Source: a bacterium (GTDB lineage Bacteria; UBP18; UBA7526). From it: 13,446 bases of DNA. The stretch is taken from assembly GCA_030619985.1 (NCBI GenBank), contig JAUXAI010000034.1:1-13446 (forward strand), given 5' to 3'. This document shows positions 6,951-13,254 of this stretch, in pieces. Each line of letters opens with the position of its first letter. Position 1 is the stretch's first letter. Made by a program: the position numbers and the translations under genes. Below the pieces are notes generated by a model. It was given only the letters and a program-made list of their open reading frames with translations, searched no databases and was not told the origin of the DNA.

Positions 6951-7412
6951 ATGCGAGTTGGGATAGGATACGATGTTCATAAGTTAGTTGAGGGAAGAAA
7001 GCTTATCTTAGGCGGGGTGGAGGTCCCTTTTGAAAAAGGATTACTTGGTCATTCGGATGGTGATGTCCTCTTACATGCTATATGCGATGCCCTATTAGGA
7101 GCAGTAGGGAAGGGTGATATCGGACAACACTTTCCAGATGCTGATCCAGAATATAAAGACATCTCGAGCCTCATCCTTCTTGAGAAGGTGAAGGGATTAA
7201 TAAAGGAGTATAGGATAAATAACATAGATAGCATCGTCATTGCCCAGGAGCCGAAACTTACTCCCTATTTGGAGAAGATGAAGGAGAATATTGCTAAAGT
7301 ATTGAAGATAGACAAGGACAAGATCAACATTAAGGCAACGACTACTGAAAAATTAGGTCCCATGGGAAGAGGGGAAGGAATAGCAGCCTACGCCATGGTA
7401 AGTCTCGAATGA
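6951..7412 (+). CDS. ispF: 2-C-methyl-D-erythritol 2,4-cyclodiphosphate synthase
   Basis: MEP-pathway enzyme that cyclises CDP-ME 2-phosphate to MEcPP with release of CMP; normally a homotrimer with zinc at the subunit active site. 153 residues, full length. Metal ligands D8 and H10 are in GIGYDVHKL and H42 is in [35 protein letters not shown] and [16 protein letters not shown] are the family signatures. The ATG start has a GGGAG Shine-Dalgarno five bases upstream. The stop overlaps the next start as ATGA, so the L,D-transpeptidase gene is probably translationally coupled to it. IspE, the step between IspD and IspF, is not in the window. Confidence 0.97.
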   Translation: MRVGIGYDVHKLVEGRKLILGGVEVPFEKGLLGHSDGDVLLHAICDALLGAVGKGDIGQHFPDADPEYKDISSLILLEKVKGLIKEYRINNIDSIVIAQEPKLTPYLEKMKENIAKVLKIDKDKINIKATTTEKLGPMGRGEGIAAYAMVSLE

Positions 7413-8068
7413 AATATTATCTTTCTTTAATTGCTGTAATCGTTATGCTTTCATTGTTAAGCGGGAGCAGAATATTGGCAGAAGAGAAGACGAAGATAAT
7501 AATAAATATCCCGACCACAACTTTGTATCTTTACCAAGAAGATGAACTGATCAAAGAGTATAGGATAACGGTTGGTCGTATAGATGCTCCCACACCCATT
7601 GGAAATTTCAAGGTAATTAATAAAAAAGTTAATCCCACCTGGTATCCAACAGATGGAAGGGATCCCATTCCACCCGGGCCGAACAACGAATTGGGAACGA
7701 GATGGATCGGAATAAATAAACCCCATTTTGGGATACATGGGACGATCAAGCCCCAGGAGATAGGGAAGGCCACTTCGAATGGCTGTGTGAGACTCAAGAA
7801 TGAGGATATTGAGGAGCTATATCCCCTGGTTTCCCTAAAGACATCGGTTGAAATAAGATATCAGACGGTCTATGTGAAAAGAGAAGATGGGCTATTTAAA
7901 ATCACCATCTATTCCGATATCTATGCCTTGGGAACAAATACCATAAGGAGATTGAGGAAAGAGACGGGATTAGAGATGGATGACTCTTTCTGGGAGGATG
8001 CCATAAAAGAAGCAGAAGAGAAGGGGGTCTATTATTTCACCGTCTTTTCTGGTGGAGAAAGGGAATGA
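7409..8068 (+). CDS. Secreted L,D-transpeptidase (YkuD domain)
   Basis: 219 residues with an N-terminal signal peptide (charged start, hydrophobic 4-19, likely cleavage after SRILA near residue 24). A YkuD catalytic domain follows (about 28-150), with His110 in FGIHGT and the catalytic cysteine C126 in the ATSNGCVRL motif. The C-terminal ~70 residues (from about 150) are unassigned and may be a small accessory region. Such enzymes form 3-3 peptidoglycan crosslinks or attach proteins to the wall in the periplasm; which applies here cannot be told. It sits between ispF and gltX, with ATGA overlaps on both sides, an unusual place for a cell-wall enzyme. Confidence 0.92.
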   Translation: MKYYLSLIAVIVMLSLLSGSRILAEEKTKIIINIPTTTLYLYQEDELIKEYRITVGRIDAPTPIGNFKVINKKVNPTWYPTDGRDPIPPGPNNELGTRWIGINKPHFGIHGTIKPQEIGKATSNGCVRLKNEDIEELYPLVSLKTSVEIRYQTVYVKREDGLFKITIYSDIYALGTNTIRRLRKETGLEMDDSFWEDAIKEAEEKGVYYFTVFSGGERE

Positions 8069-9504
8069 AAGTGAGAGTCAGGTTTGCCCCATCCCCCACA
8101 GGATATCTCCATGTCGGTGGAGCAAGAACTGCGCTCTTCAACTGGCTTTTCGCCCGCCATAATAGGGGAGCATTTATCCTGAGGATCGAGGATACGGATA
8201 GGGAACGCTCTGCAGATAAATACGAGAAGGCGATCATTGAGGATTTGAGATACCTGGGGCTCGATTGGGATGAGGGAATGGAAGTAGGTGGAAGATACGG
8301 ACCCTATCGTCAGAGCCAGAGACTAGATTTATATAAAGAGTATGCTTGCCGATTATTAAAAGAGAAGAAGGCTTATTACTGCTATTGTATAGAGGAAGAA
8401 CTGGAAGCAAAAAGAAAAGAAGCATTAAGACAGGGAAGGACACCGAGATATGATGGGAAATGCCGCAATCTAACAGAAGAGCAAAAGAGGAAGTACGAAA
8501 AAGAAGGAAGAAGACCGACCGTAAGGTTTAAGGTTCCGAAGAAGAGAGTTGTGGTCTCTGACCTTGTGAGAGGAGAGGTGACCTTTGAGGCCGATGCCCT
8601 GGGAGATTTCATCATCCTCCGCTCTGATGGTGTGGCAGCCTTCAACTTTGCCAACATCATCGACGACATGAGTATGAAGATCACCCATGTGATTAGAGGT
8701 GAGGATCACTTATCCAATACCCCCAGACAGATTTTACTCTATCAGGCCTTAGGAGCGAAACTTCCCAAGTTTGCCCATATCTCTATGATCCTTGGTCCAG
8801 ATCGTACCCGACTTTCTAAGCGCCATGGGGCAACCGCAATAAGAGAGTATAGAAGGAAAGGTTATCTGCCAGAGGCCTTGGTAAATTATCTCAGCCTCTT
8901 AGGATGGTATCCTCCAGATGGAGAAGAGATTAAGTCTACTAAGGAGTTAATTAAAGAGTTCTCATTGGATCATGTATCTAAGTCTTCGGCAATCTTTGAT
9001 AACCAGAAACTGAACTGGATGAATGGCCGCTATATAAGGAAAGCCTCCTTAAAGAGGATTAGGAATTTAGCCATCCCTTATCTGAGAGAGGCAGGTTATC
9101 TAAAGGGAAGGATAATCCCGGCCAAAAAGAGGTGGCTCTTGAAAGTGATCGAGGCCACCCGGACCCATCTCGATTATCTGGATCAAGTACCAAAAGAAAC
9201 AGAGGTCTTCTTTAACAAAGAGATTAAGATTTCTAAAAAAGGGAAAGAGACTCTCAAAAAAGAGTCGAGTAAAAAAGTCTTATTTGCTTTGAAAAATAGA
9301 TTAAAGAAAATAAAGGAGATTACAGATAGAAATTTCAAGACCTTAATGAAAGACTTAGAGAAAGAGATCGGTTTTAGAGGAAAGAACCTCTATCTACCTA
9401 TAAGGGTTGCCCTCACTGGCCAAAATAAAGGTCCAGAACTATATCTTATTCTGCCCATCCTGGGTAAGAGAGAATGTCTCAAGAGGCTTTCTAAGGTCCA
9501 ATGA
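8065..9504 (+). CDS. gltX: Glutamyl-tRNA synthetase
   Basis: Class I aminoacyl-tRNA synthetase that charges tRNA-Glu in the cytosol; some family members also mischarge tRNA-Gln, which the sequence alone does not settle. 479 residues, normal. The HIGH-type motif is HVGG (16-19) in FAPSPTGYLHVGGARTALFN, and the KMSKS-type motif is LSKR (250-253) in RLSKRHGA. Cysteines C106, C108 and C133 in the CP1 region suggest a zinc site as in the E. coli enzyme. It overlaps the L,D-transpeptidase stop (ATGA) with an AGAAAGGG-type ribosome site. Its own TGA (9502-9504) abuts the left arm of an inverted repeat. Its position after ispF follows the Bacillus order. Confidence 0.97.
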   Translation: MKVRVRFAPSPTGYLHVGGARTALFNWLFARHNRGAFILRIEDTDRERSADKYEKAIIEDLRYLGLDWDEGMEVGGRYGPYRQSQRLDLYKEYACRLLKEKKAYYCYCIEEELEAKRKEALRQGRTPRYDGKCRNLTEEQKRKYEKEGRRPTVRFKVPKKRVVVSDLVRGEVTFEADALGDFIILRSDGVAAFNFANIIDDMSMKITHVIRGEDHLSNTPRQILLYQALGAKLPKFAHISMILGPDRTRLSKRHGATAIREYRRKGYLPEALVNYLSLLGWYPPDGEEIKSTKELIKEFSLDHVSKSSAIFDNQKLNWMNGRYIRKASLKRIRNLAIPYLREAGYLKGRIIPAKKRWLLKVIEATRTHLDYLDQVPKETEVFFNKEIKISKKGKETLKKESSKKVLFALKNRLKKIKEITDRNFKTLMKDLEKEIGFRGKNLYLPIRVALTGQNKGPELYLILPILGKRECLKRLSKVQ

Positions 9505-9588
9505 ATCCCGCACCTTTCTTTAGAATTGGTTGTAATAAGATATTCAAACAATACACAGAGATATCTCGAAAGAGAAAAGGTGCGGGAT
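9505..9588. repeat. 84-bp inverted-repeat element from gltX stop to galT start
   Basis: ATCCCGCACCTTT (9505-9517) directly follows the gltX TGA; its exact complement AAAGGTGCGGGAT (9576-9588) overlaps the galT ATG. This is the same layout as 3386-3499, but the second base pair is T-A where the other element has C-G, and the interiors are unrelated. The right arm holds the galT Shine-Dalgarno (AAAGGTG). Confidence 0.85.
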
Positions 9589-10618
9589 GAACGAATTGAG
9601 AAAAGACCCCATTTTGGGGAACTGGGTAATCATCTCTCCAGAACGGGGCAAAAGACCCCAGGCCTACGCCCAACTCCAGCGAGTAATTAAGAAGAAAGAG
9701 ACGGTCTGCCCCCTCTGCTCAGGCAATGAATCCTTGACTCCACCAGAGATCTATGCCCTGAGACCCAAGAGGTCAAAGCCTGATACAAAGGGCTGGGGGG
9801 TGCGGGTGGTTCCCAATAGATTCCCGGCTTTGGGTAGAAAGAAAGAATTAGTGAGAAAGAGGCTGGGGATGTTCGATGTGATGAGTGGCTTCGGGGCCCA
9901 TGAAGTAATCATTGAGACCCCGGAACATGACAAGAACCTAAAGGATCAGAGTGTAAAAGAATTGAGCAAAGTCTTAAAAACCTTCCAATACAGGATAGAG
10001 GAGCTCTATAAGGATAAGCACCTGCACTATTGTTTGGTATTCAAGAATGAAGGCTGGGAGGCTGGGGCCTCTCTGGAGCATCCCCATTCCCAACTCATCG
10101 CTACCCCAGTCATCCCCAAAAGAATAAAGGAAGAACTGGTCGGCTCAAGGAATTATTTCAAAGGGAGGAAAAGATGCGTCTATTGTGACATCCTGAGCCA
10201 GGAGAGGAAGAATGGCGAGAGAATAGTCTATGAGAACAAGGAGTATCTCGCTTTCTGTCCTTTTGCCTCACGCTTCCCCTTTGAGATATGGCTCCTCCCC
10301 AAGAAGCATAACGCTGATTTCTGTTCCCGGACAACTAAGGAGAGTATTTCTCTCTTAGCCGATGCCCTTAGAACCACCATACAGAAGTTAGCTCAGGCTT
10401 TAGATAACCCCCAGTATAACTATGTCATCCACACTGCCCCCAACCCGATCTCCAGACATGGTTATGGGAAAAACATTGATAGAAACTTTCATTGGCATAT
10501 CGAGATCATACCTCGCCTTACCCGGGTAGCGGGATTTGAATGGGGAGCGGACTTCTACATCAATCCCATGGCACCAGAAGAAGCCGCCCGGTCTCTTCGG
10601 GAAAAGGAAATAAGATGA
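9587..10618 (+). CDS. galT: Galactose-1-phosphate uridylyltransferase family protein
   Basis: HIT-superfamily nucleotidyltransferase; GalT transfers UMP between UDP-glucose and galactose 1-phosphate. 343 residues. The active-site motif is HPHSQ (165-169), with H167 the expected nucleophile. CPLC (C41, C44) and CVYC (C197, C200) may bind metal; the family often uses the first pair with H165. A C-terminal HWH motif (302-304, FHWHIEIIPR) and FEWGADFYINPMAPEEAA complete the fold. Related enzymes act on ADP-sugars, so the donor nucleotide is not certain. The ATG and ribosome site lie in the right arm of the preceding inverted repeat. It occupies the place where cysE is found in Bacillus, and it overlaps cysS by ATGA. 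Confidence 0.88.
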   Translation: MNELRKDPILGNWVIISPERGKRPQAYAQLQRVIKKKETVCPLCSGNESLTPPEIYALRPKRSKPDTKGWGVRVVPNRFPALGRKKELVRKRLGMFDVMSGFGAHEVIIETPEHDKNLKDQSVKELSKVLKTFQYRIEELYKDKHLHYCLVFKNEGWEAGASLEHPHSQLIATPVIPKRIKEELVGSRNYFKGRKRCVYCDILSQERKNGERIVYENKEYLAFCPFASRFPFEIWLLPKKHNADFCSRTTKESISLLADALRTTIQKLAQALDNPQYNYVIHTAPNPISRHGYGKNIDRNFHWHIEIIPRLTRVAGFEWGADFYINPMAPEEAARSLREKEIR

Positions 10619-12138
10619 CCCTTAAGGTTTATAATACCCTTACCGGAAAAAAAGAAAAATTCTTACCCTTAAAAAAGAAAGAGGTGAGAATGTATGTCTG
10701 TGGGGTAACGGTCTATGATGACTGCCATCTGGGCCATGCAAGATGCTATGTGGCCTTTGATGTCGTCTATCGCTATTTAAAGTATAAAGGCTATAAGGTA
10801 AAATATGTTCAGAACATCACGGATGTGGATGATAAGATAATTGTTAAAGCAAGGGAAGAAGGGTTAAGCCTGCCTGCCGGCAAGGCAGGGGTTAAGGGTC
10901 GAGGGTCAAGGGATTTGAAGGCTCTGGCGAGAGAGGTAGCAGAAAGATATACCAAAGAGTATTTCAAATGGATGGATTATCTAAAGGTGAAGAGGGCCGC
11001 TCTCTATCCTAAAGCCACGGAGCACATCGAGGATATGATAGAGTTAATCCAAAAATTATTGGATAAAGGATATGCCTACGAAGTAGATGGGGATGCCTAC
11101 TTTAATATCTCTAAATTCACCTCTTATGGCAGGCTCTCTGGCCGCTCTATTGATGAGATGAAGGCTGGGGCAAGGGTGGAGGTGGACGATAGGAAGAAGA
11201 ACCCCTTAGACTTCGCTTTATGGAAGAAGGCAAAAGAGGGAGAGCCGAGCTGGAGTAGCCCCTGGGGAAAGGGTCGTCCGGGTTGGCATATAGAATGCTC
11301 TGCCATGAGCATGAAGTATTTGGGAGAAAGTTTTGATATCCACGGGGGAGGCCAGGATCTCATCTTTCCTCACCATGAGAATGAGATTGCCCAGAGTGAG
11401 GCCTTTAGCGGGAAGCCCTTTGTCAAGTACTGGCTCCATAACGGCTTTGTCACCACAGAGGGTGAGAAGATGTCCAAGTCCCTGGGGAATATCTTTACCC
11501 TGAAAGAACTCTTTCAGGAGTTTCCCGATCCAGAGGTTGCCCGACTCTTTCTATTATCCAGGCACTATCGTAGTCCCGTTGACTTCACCAAGGAAAAATT
11601 AGTGGAAATAGAGAAGCGCCTTTTCCATTTCTATAATCTTTTGGATTTTATCCTTCAAGCATTGAAGGGAAGAATCTCTAGTAAGAGGATCAATCTCAAG
11701 TCTCTGAGTAAGGAAGAGAAGAGGCTCTATCAAGAGATTCAAGAGACAAATAAAGAATTTGGTAGAGCAATGGATGATGATTTCAATACGGCAAGGGCTC
11801 TCTCCTCTCTGGATAGTCTGGTAAAGGTGGCCAATACTCTAAAGGACAACCCAAAGGTAAACAGAAATAAAGCATTATTGAGCAAAGTTTATAAGTTATT
11901 AAAAGAGAAGGGCGTGATTTTGGGCTTCTTTGAAAAGCATAATTGGAAGGCGATGACTCGCATTCCAGATAGAAAGGAAATAGAGAGGTTAATTGCCCAA
12001 AGGGATAGGGCGCGCCGAGAGGGCAATTGGGGTTTAGCAGACAGGCTAAGGAGCGGTTTAAGAAGGAGGGGGATTATCCTAGAGGACCATCCAGAGGGAA
12101 CTACCTGGAAGAGAAAACGAAAACTTGACAAAAACTAA
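10615..12138 (+). CDS. cysS: Cysteinyl-tRNA synthetase with a palindrome-derived insertion
   Basis: Class I synthetase that charges tRNA-Cys. 507 residues, longer than the usual ~460. Zinc ligands C29, C228, H253 and E257, HIGH-type motif HLGH (38-41) and KMSKS (285-289) are all present, as is the C-terminal IERLIAQRDRARREGNWGLADRLR region. The start at 10615 overlaps the galT stop (ATGA); the in-frame ATG at 10540 lies inside galT and is rejected. Odd feature: after DDKIIVKAREE, residues 83-101 (GLSLPAGKAGVKGRGSRDL) are extra compared with the E. coli and Bacillus enzymes as I recall them. The DNA there holds a 20-bp palindromic insert with 8-bp direct repeats (10861-10896). The frame stays open and the catalytic motifs are intact, so the protein is probably functional. 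Confidence 0.95.
   Translation: MTLKVYNTLTGKKEKFLPLKKKEVRMYVCGVTVYDDCHLGHARCYVAFDVVYRYLKYKGYKVKYVQNITDVDDKIIVKAREEGLSLPAGKAGVKGRGSRDLKALAREVAERYTKEYFKWMDYLKVKRAALYPKATEHIEDMIELIQKLLDKGYAYEVDGDAYFNISKFTSYGRLSGRSIDEMKAGARVEVDDRKKNPLDFALWKKAKEGEPSWSSPWGKGRPGWHIECSAMSMKYLGESFDIHGGGQDLIFPHHENEIAQSEAFSGKPFVKYWLHNGFVTTEGEKMSKSLGNIFTLKELFQEFPDPEVARLFLLSRHYRSPVDFTKEKLVEIEKRLFHFYNLLDFILQALKGRISSKRINLKSLSKEEKRLYQEIQETNKEFGRAMDDDFNTARALSSLDSLVKVANTLKDNPKVNRNKALLSKVYKLLKEKGVILGFFEKHNWKAMTRIPDRKEIERLIAQRDRARREGNWGLADRLRSGLRRRGIILEDHPEGTTWKRKRKLDKN
10861..10896. repeat. Palindromic insert with 8-bp direct repeats inside cysS
   Basis: GGGTTAAG at 10861-10868 and 10889-10896 flanks CCTGCCTGCCGGCAAGGCAG (10869-10888). 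With the first base of the right repeat the insert forms CCTGCCT/AGGCAGG arms around GCCGGCA. It is read in frame as SLPAGKAG. Degenerate GGGTCGA/GGGTCAAGGG units follow to about 10912. The insert is GC-rich against AT-richer flanks. Confidence 0.8.
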
Positions 12139-12153
12139 TTTATCAGGTAAAAT
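12125..12153 (+). promoter_or_regulatory. Sigma70-type promoter of the tRNA cluster
   Basis: TTGACA (12125-12130, perfect -35), a 17-bp spacer and TAAAAT (12148-12153, five of six to the -10 consensus). The -35 lies in the last codons of cysS, so tRNA transcription would start near 12160. Confidence 0.8.
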
Positions 12154-12177
12154 ATAAATTTGTCTCTAAATCAAGGT

Positions 12178-12200
12178 GCCCGGGTAGCTCAGTTGGTAGA
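12178..12200 (+). pseudogene. 5' fragment of a tRNA gene
   Basis: GCCCGGG, TA, GCTC and AGTTGGTA form an acceptor 5' strand and D-arm. The match stops at GA and runs straight into ATCCCGCAC, which resembles the left arm of the elements at 3386 and 9505. No CCCGGGC 3' partner is found downstream. The identity is not determinable because the anticodon is missing. Confidence 0.7.
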
Positions 12201-12215
12201 ATCCCGCACTTTTAT

Positions 12216-12288
12216 GCCCACGTAGCTCAGTTGGTAGAGCAGGGCTCTTGTAAAGCTCAGGTCGGGGGTTCGAGACCCTCCGTGGGCT
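12216..12288 (+). tRNA. tRNA-Thr (anticodon TGT)
   Basis: Full cloverleaf: acceptor GCCCACG/CGTGGGC, D-arm GCTC...GAGC, anticodon stem GGGCT/AGCTC with TGT at 12249-12251 and loop CTTGTAA, T-loop TTCGAGA. CCA is not encoded, unlike the other tRNAs of the cluster. First in a Thr-Tyr-Gly-Thr-tuf order, like E. coli thrU. Confidence 0.96.
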
Positions 12289-12313
12289 TTGAGTAAAATT
12301 CATTCAAAATTTT

Positions 12314-12398
12314 GGGCGGATACCCAAGTGGTTAACGGGGGCAGACTGTAAATCTGCTGGCGATGCCTTCGGAGGTTCGAATCCTTCTCCGCCCACCA
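12314..12398 (+). tRNA. tRNA-Tyr (anticodon GTA)
   Basis: 85 nt with the long variable arm of a class II tRNA. Acceptor GGGCGGA/TCCGCCC, anticodon stem GCAGA/TCTGC with GTA at 12348-12350, T-loop TTCGAAT, encoded CCA. The CCA overlaps the left arm of a hairpin that extends to 12443. E. coli tyrU is the positional match. Confidence 0.97.
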
Positions 12399-12443
12399 TC
12401 CTTCGCCAATATGTGGTGACCCTATGAAGCAGGCTACGGATGG
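12396..12443. repeat. Hairpin overlapping the tRNA-Tyr 3' end
   Basis: CCATCC (12396-12401) pairs with GGATGG (12438-12443), and inside it GCC (12405-12407) pairs with GGC (12432-12434). The first three bases are the encoded CCA of tRNA-Tyr. There is no U-tract, so a terminator role is doubtful; a role in 3' processing or a palindromic insert are alternatives. Confidence 0.55.
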
Positions 12444-12455
12444 CAGGCCAATTTT

Positions 12456-12737
12456 GCGGGTGTAGCTCAGTGGTAGAGTCCCGGCCTTCTCCCGAAAATC
12501 TCCGAGTTATATGAGGCTAGATTTTTGAGGATCCCGCTAAGACGCGGGGGCGTAATCTGTTGGCGGGCGTGGTTCAGTGGTAGAACATCAGCCTTCCAAG
12601 CTGAGGACGTGAGTTCGATTCTCATCGCCCGCTCCAAACTGGATCAATCGGAATCCTCGTAACTGTAATCCCAACAGAGTTGGGAACATTTGCGGGACAA
12701 GCCGGTAACGTGAATTCGATTCCCATCACCCGCTCCA
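12456..12737 (+). pseudogene. tRNA-Gly split in the anticodon loop by a 208-bp insert
   Basis: The 5' part (12456-12489) has acceptor GCGGGTG, D-arm GCTC...GAGT, anticodon-stem CCGGC and loop bases CTTC. The 3' part (12698-12737) has loop bases CAA, stem GCCGG, variable TAAC, T-arm, acceptor CACCCGC, T and CCA. Acceptor (7/7) and anticodon stem (5/5) match each other but differ from the intact tRNA-Gly inside the insert. Joined, the parts give 74 nt, the same as the intact gene, with loop CTTCCAA (anticodon TCC). The insert ends pair as TCCCG...CGGGA. The T-stem GTGAA/CCCAT has two A-C mismatches, which points to decay. A spliced intron is possible but not supported. Confidence 0.75.
12563..12636 (+). 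tRNA. tRNA-Gly (anticodon TCC), nested in a broken tRNA-Gly
   Basis: Full cloverleaf with encoded CCA: acceptor GCGGGCG/CGCCCGC, D-arm GTTC...GAAC, anticodon stem TCAGC/GCTGA with TCC at 12595-12597 in loop CTTCCAA, T-arm GTGAG/CTCAT with TTCGATT. It lies wholly within the 208-bp segment that splits another tRNA-Gly. It is the positional match of E. coli glyT and is likely the functional copy. Confidence 0.96.
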
Positions 12738-12740
12738 AAT

Positions 12741-12769
12741 TTGACAAATAGGTTTTTATCTGTTATATT
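12741..12769 (+). promoter_or_regulatory. Sigma70-type promoter before tRNA-Thr(GGT)-tuf
   Basis: TTGACA (12741-12746), a 17-bp spacer and TATATT (12764-12769, five of six). It starts four bases after the CCA of the broken tRNA-Gly and would transcribe a leader of five hairpins, tRNA-Thr(GGT) and tuf. Confidence 0.8.
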
Positions 12770-12788
12770 ATTTTTTTATCTATCCTGA

Positions 12789-12955
12789 AGCATCGGAATT
12801 TTAATAATTCCGATGCTGAGGATTAGGGGGTCTGGGGGAAAGAATCTGCTAGCCCCCAGGGGGTGACAGTGGAGTCCCGATCCAGTGAATCGGGACGGAA
12901 CGCTTGACCCCGCACCTAATAGGTGCGGGGTATGGAAGTATCCCCGAAGGGGATA
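12789..12955. repeat. Row of five hairpins between promoter and tRNA-Thr
   Basis: In order: AGCATCGGAATT/AATTCCGATGCT (12789-12817, perfect 12 bp, loop TTAAT); CTGGGGG/CCCCCAG (12832-12859); GTCCCGAT/ATCGGGAC (12874-12896), the same stem as at 6846-6864; ACCCCGCACCT/AGGTGCGGGGT (12907-12931); TATCCCC/GGGGATA (12939-12955, loop GAA). None has a U-tract after it. They would all lie in the leader of the tRNA-Thr-tuf transcript. Confidence 0.8.
12907..12931. repeat. Minimal form of the CCCGCACC/GGTGCGGG palindrome
   Basis: Perfect 11-bp arms ACCCCGCACCT and AGGTGCGGGGT around AAT. The arms equal the ends of the element at 3386-3499 (11 of 11) with the interior missing. This shows the arm pair as a stand-alone unit in a non-coding leader. 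Confidence 0.8.
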
Positions 12956-12961
12956 TCTTGT

Positions 12962-13037
12962 GCCCATGTAGCTCAGTTGGTAGAGCACATCCTTGGTAAG
13001 GATGAGGTCAGCGGTTCGATCCCGCTCGTGGGCTCCA
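12962..13037 (+). tRNA. tRNA-Thr (anticodon GGT)
   Basis: Full cloverleaf with encoded CCA: acceptor GCCCATG/CGTGGGC (one G-T pair), anticodon stem CATCC/GGATG with GGT at 12995-12997, T-loop TTCGATC. It precedes tuf as E. coli thrT precedes tufB and is probably co-transcribed from the promoter at 12741. Confidence 0.96.
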
Positions 13038-13040
13038 GTA

Positions 13041-13086
13041 ACACAGATATTCACAGATTTTTTGCAGATGGGCACAGATAACAGAT
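13041..13086 (-). repeat. ATCTGT-array repeat, inverted copy
   Basis: Read on the minus strand this 46-bp segment has ATCTGT-type units at offsets 1, 8, 18, 29 and 39, as at 4939-4984, with 35 of 46 bases the same by my alignment. It faces the copy at 13255-13300, so the two can pair across the spacer. Confidence 0.75.
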
Positions 13087-13109
13087 AAAACTACAGAGGA
13101 CAAAAGGCA

Positions 13110-13250
13110 GAAAATAGGTTACATCAATCGGTTGCGGTTGCGCTACTCGTATCGTCTTACGTAATACGGTTGCGTTCTATTACGAACAACGATAGACGAT
13201 GGCCGAAACGAGCCGCGTAACCCTCCAACGTATGACGAAAAACGAAGTTT
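13110..13250. other. CpG-rich filler inside the inverted ATCTGT pair
   Basis: About 140 bp rich in CG and CGTA/TACG words (CGTATCGTC, TACGTAAT, ATTACGAAC, AGACGAT), unlike the AT- and AGG-rich surroundings. Words on the left recur in reverse complement on the right (ATCGTC/GACGAT, ACGTAAT/ATTACG), so it looks like another degenerate hairpin nested in the loop of the outer pair. No gene or clear promoter is seen. Confidence 0.45.
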
Positions 13251-13254
13251 TAAT

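Noticed and set aside
10540-10614. Upstream ATG start for cysS
   Set aside because: It lies within galT in another frame; the ATG at 10615 overlaps the galT stop and gives the normal CysS N-terminus.
12490-12697. Group I intron in tRNA-Gly
   Set aside because: Known bacterial tRNA introns of this type sit at other positions and tRNAs, I cannot identify the conserved P3-P8/P7 core or a terminal guanosine, and the insert holds a whole tRNA gene.
12776-13075. Minus-strand open frame of 99 codons containing ERDRTADLILTKDVLYQLSY
   Set aside because: It is antisense to tRNA-Thr(GGT) and the hairpin row. This peptide type is a well-known false call over tRNA-Thr genes, and the rest of it is palindrome sequence.
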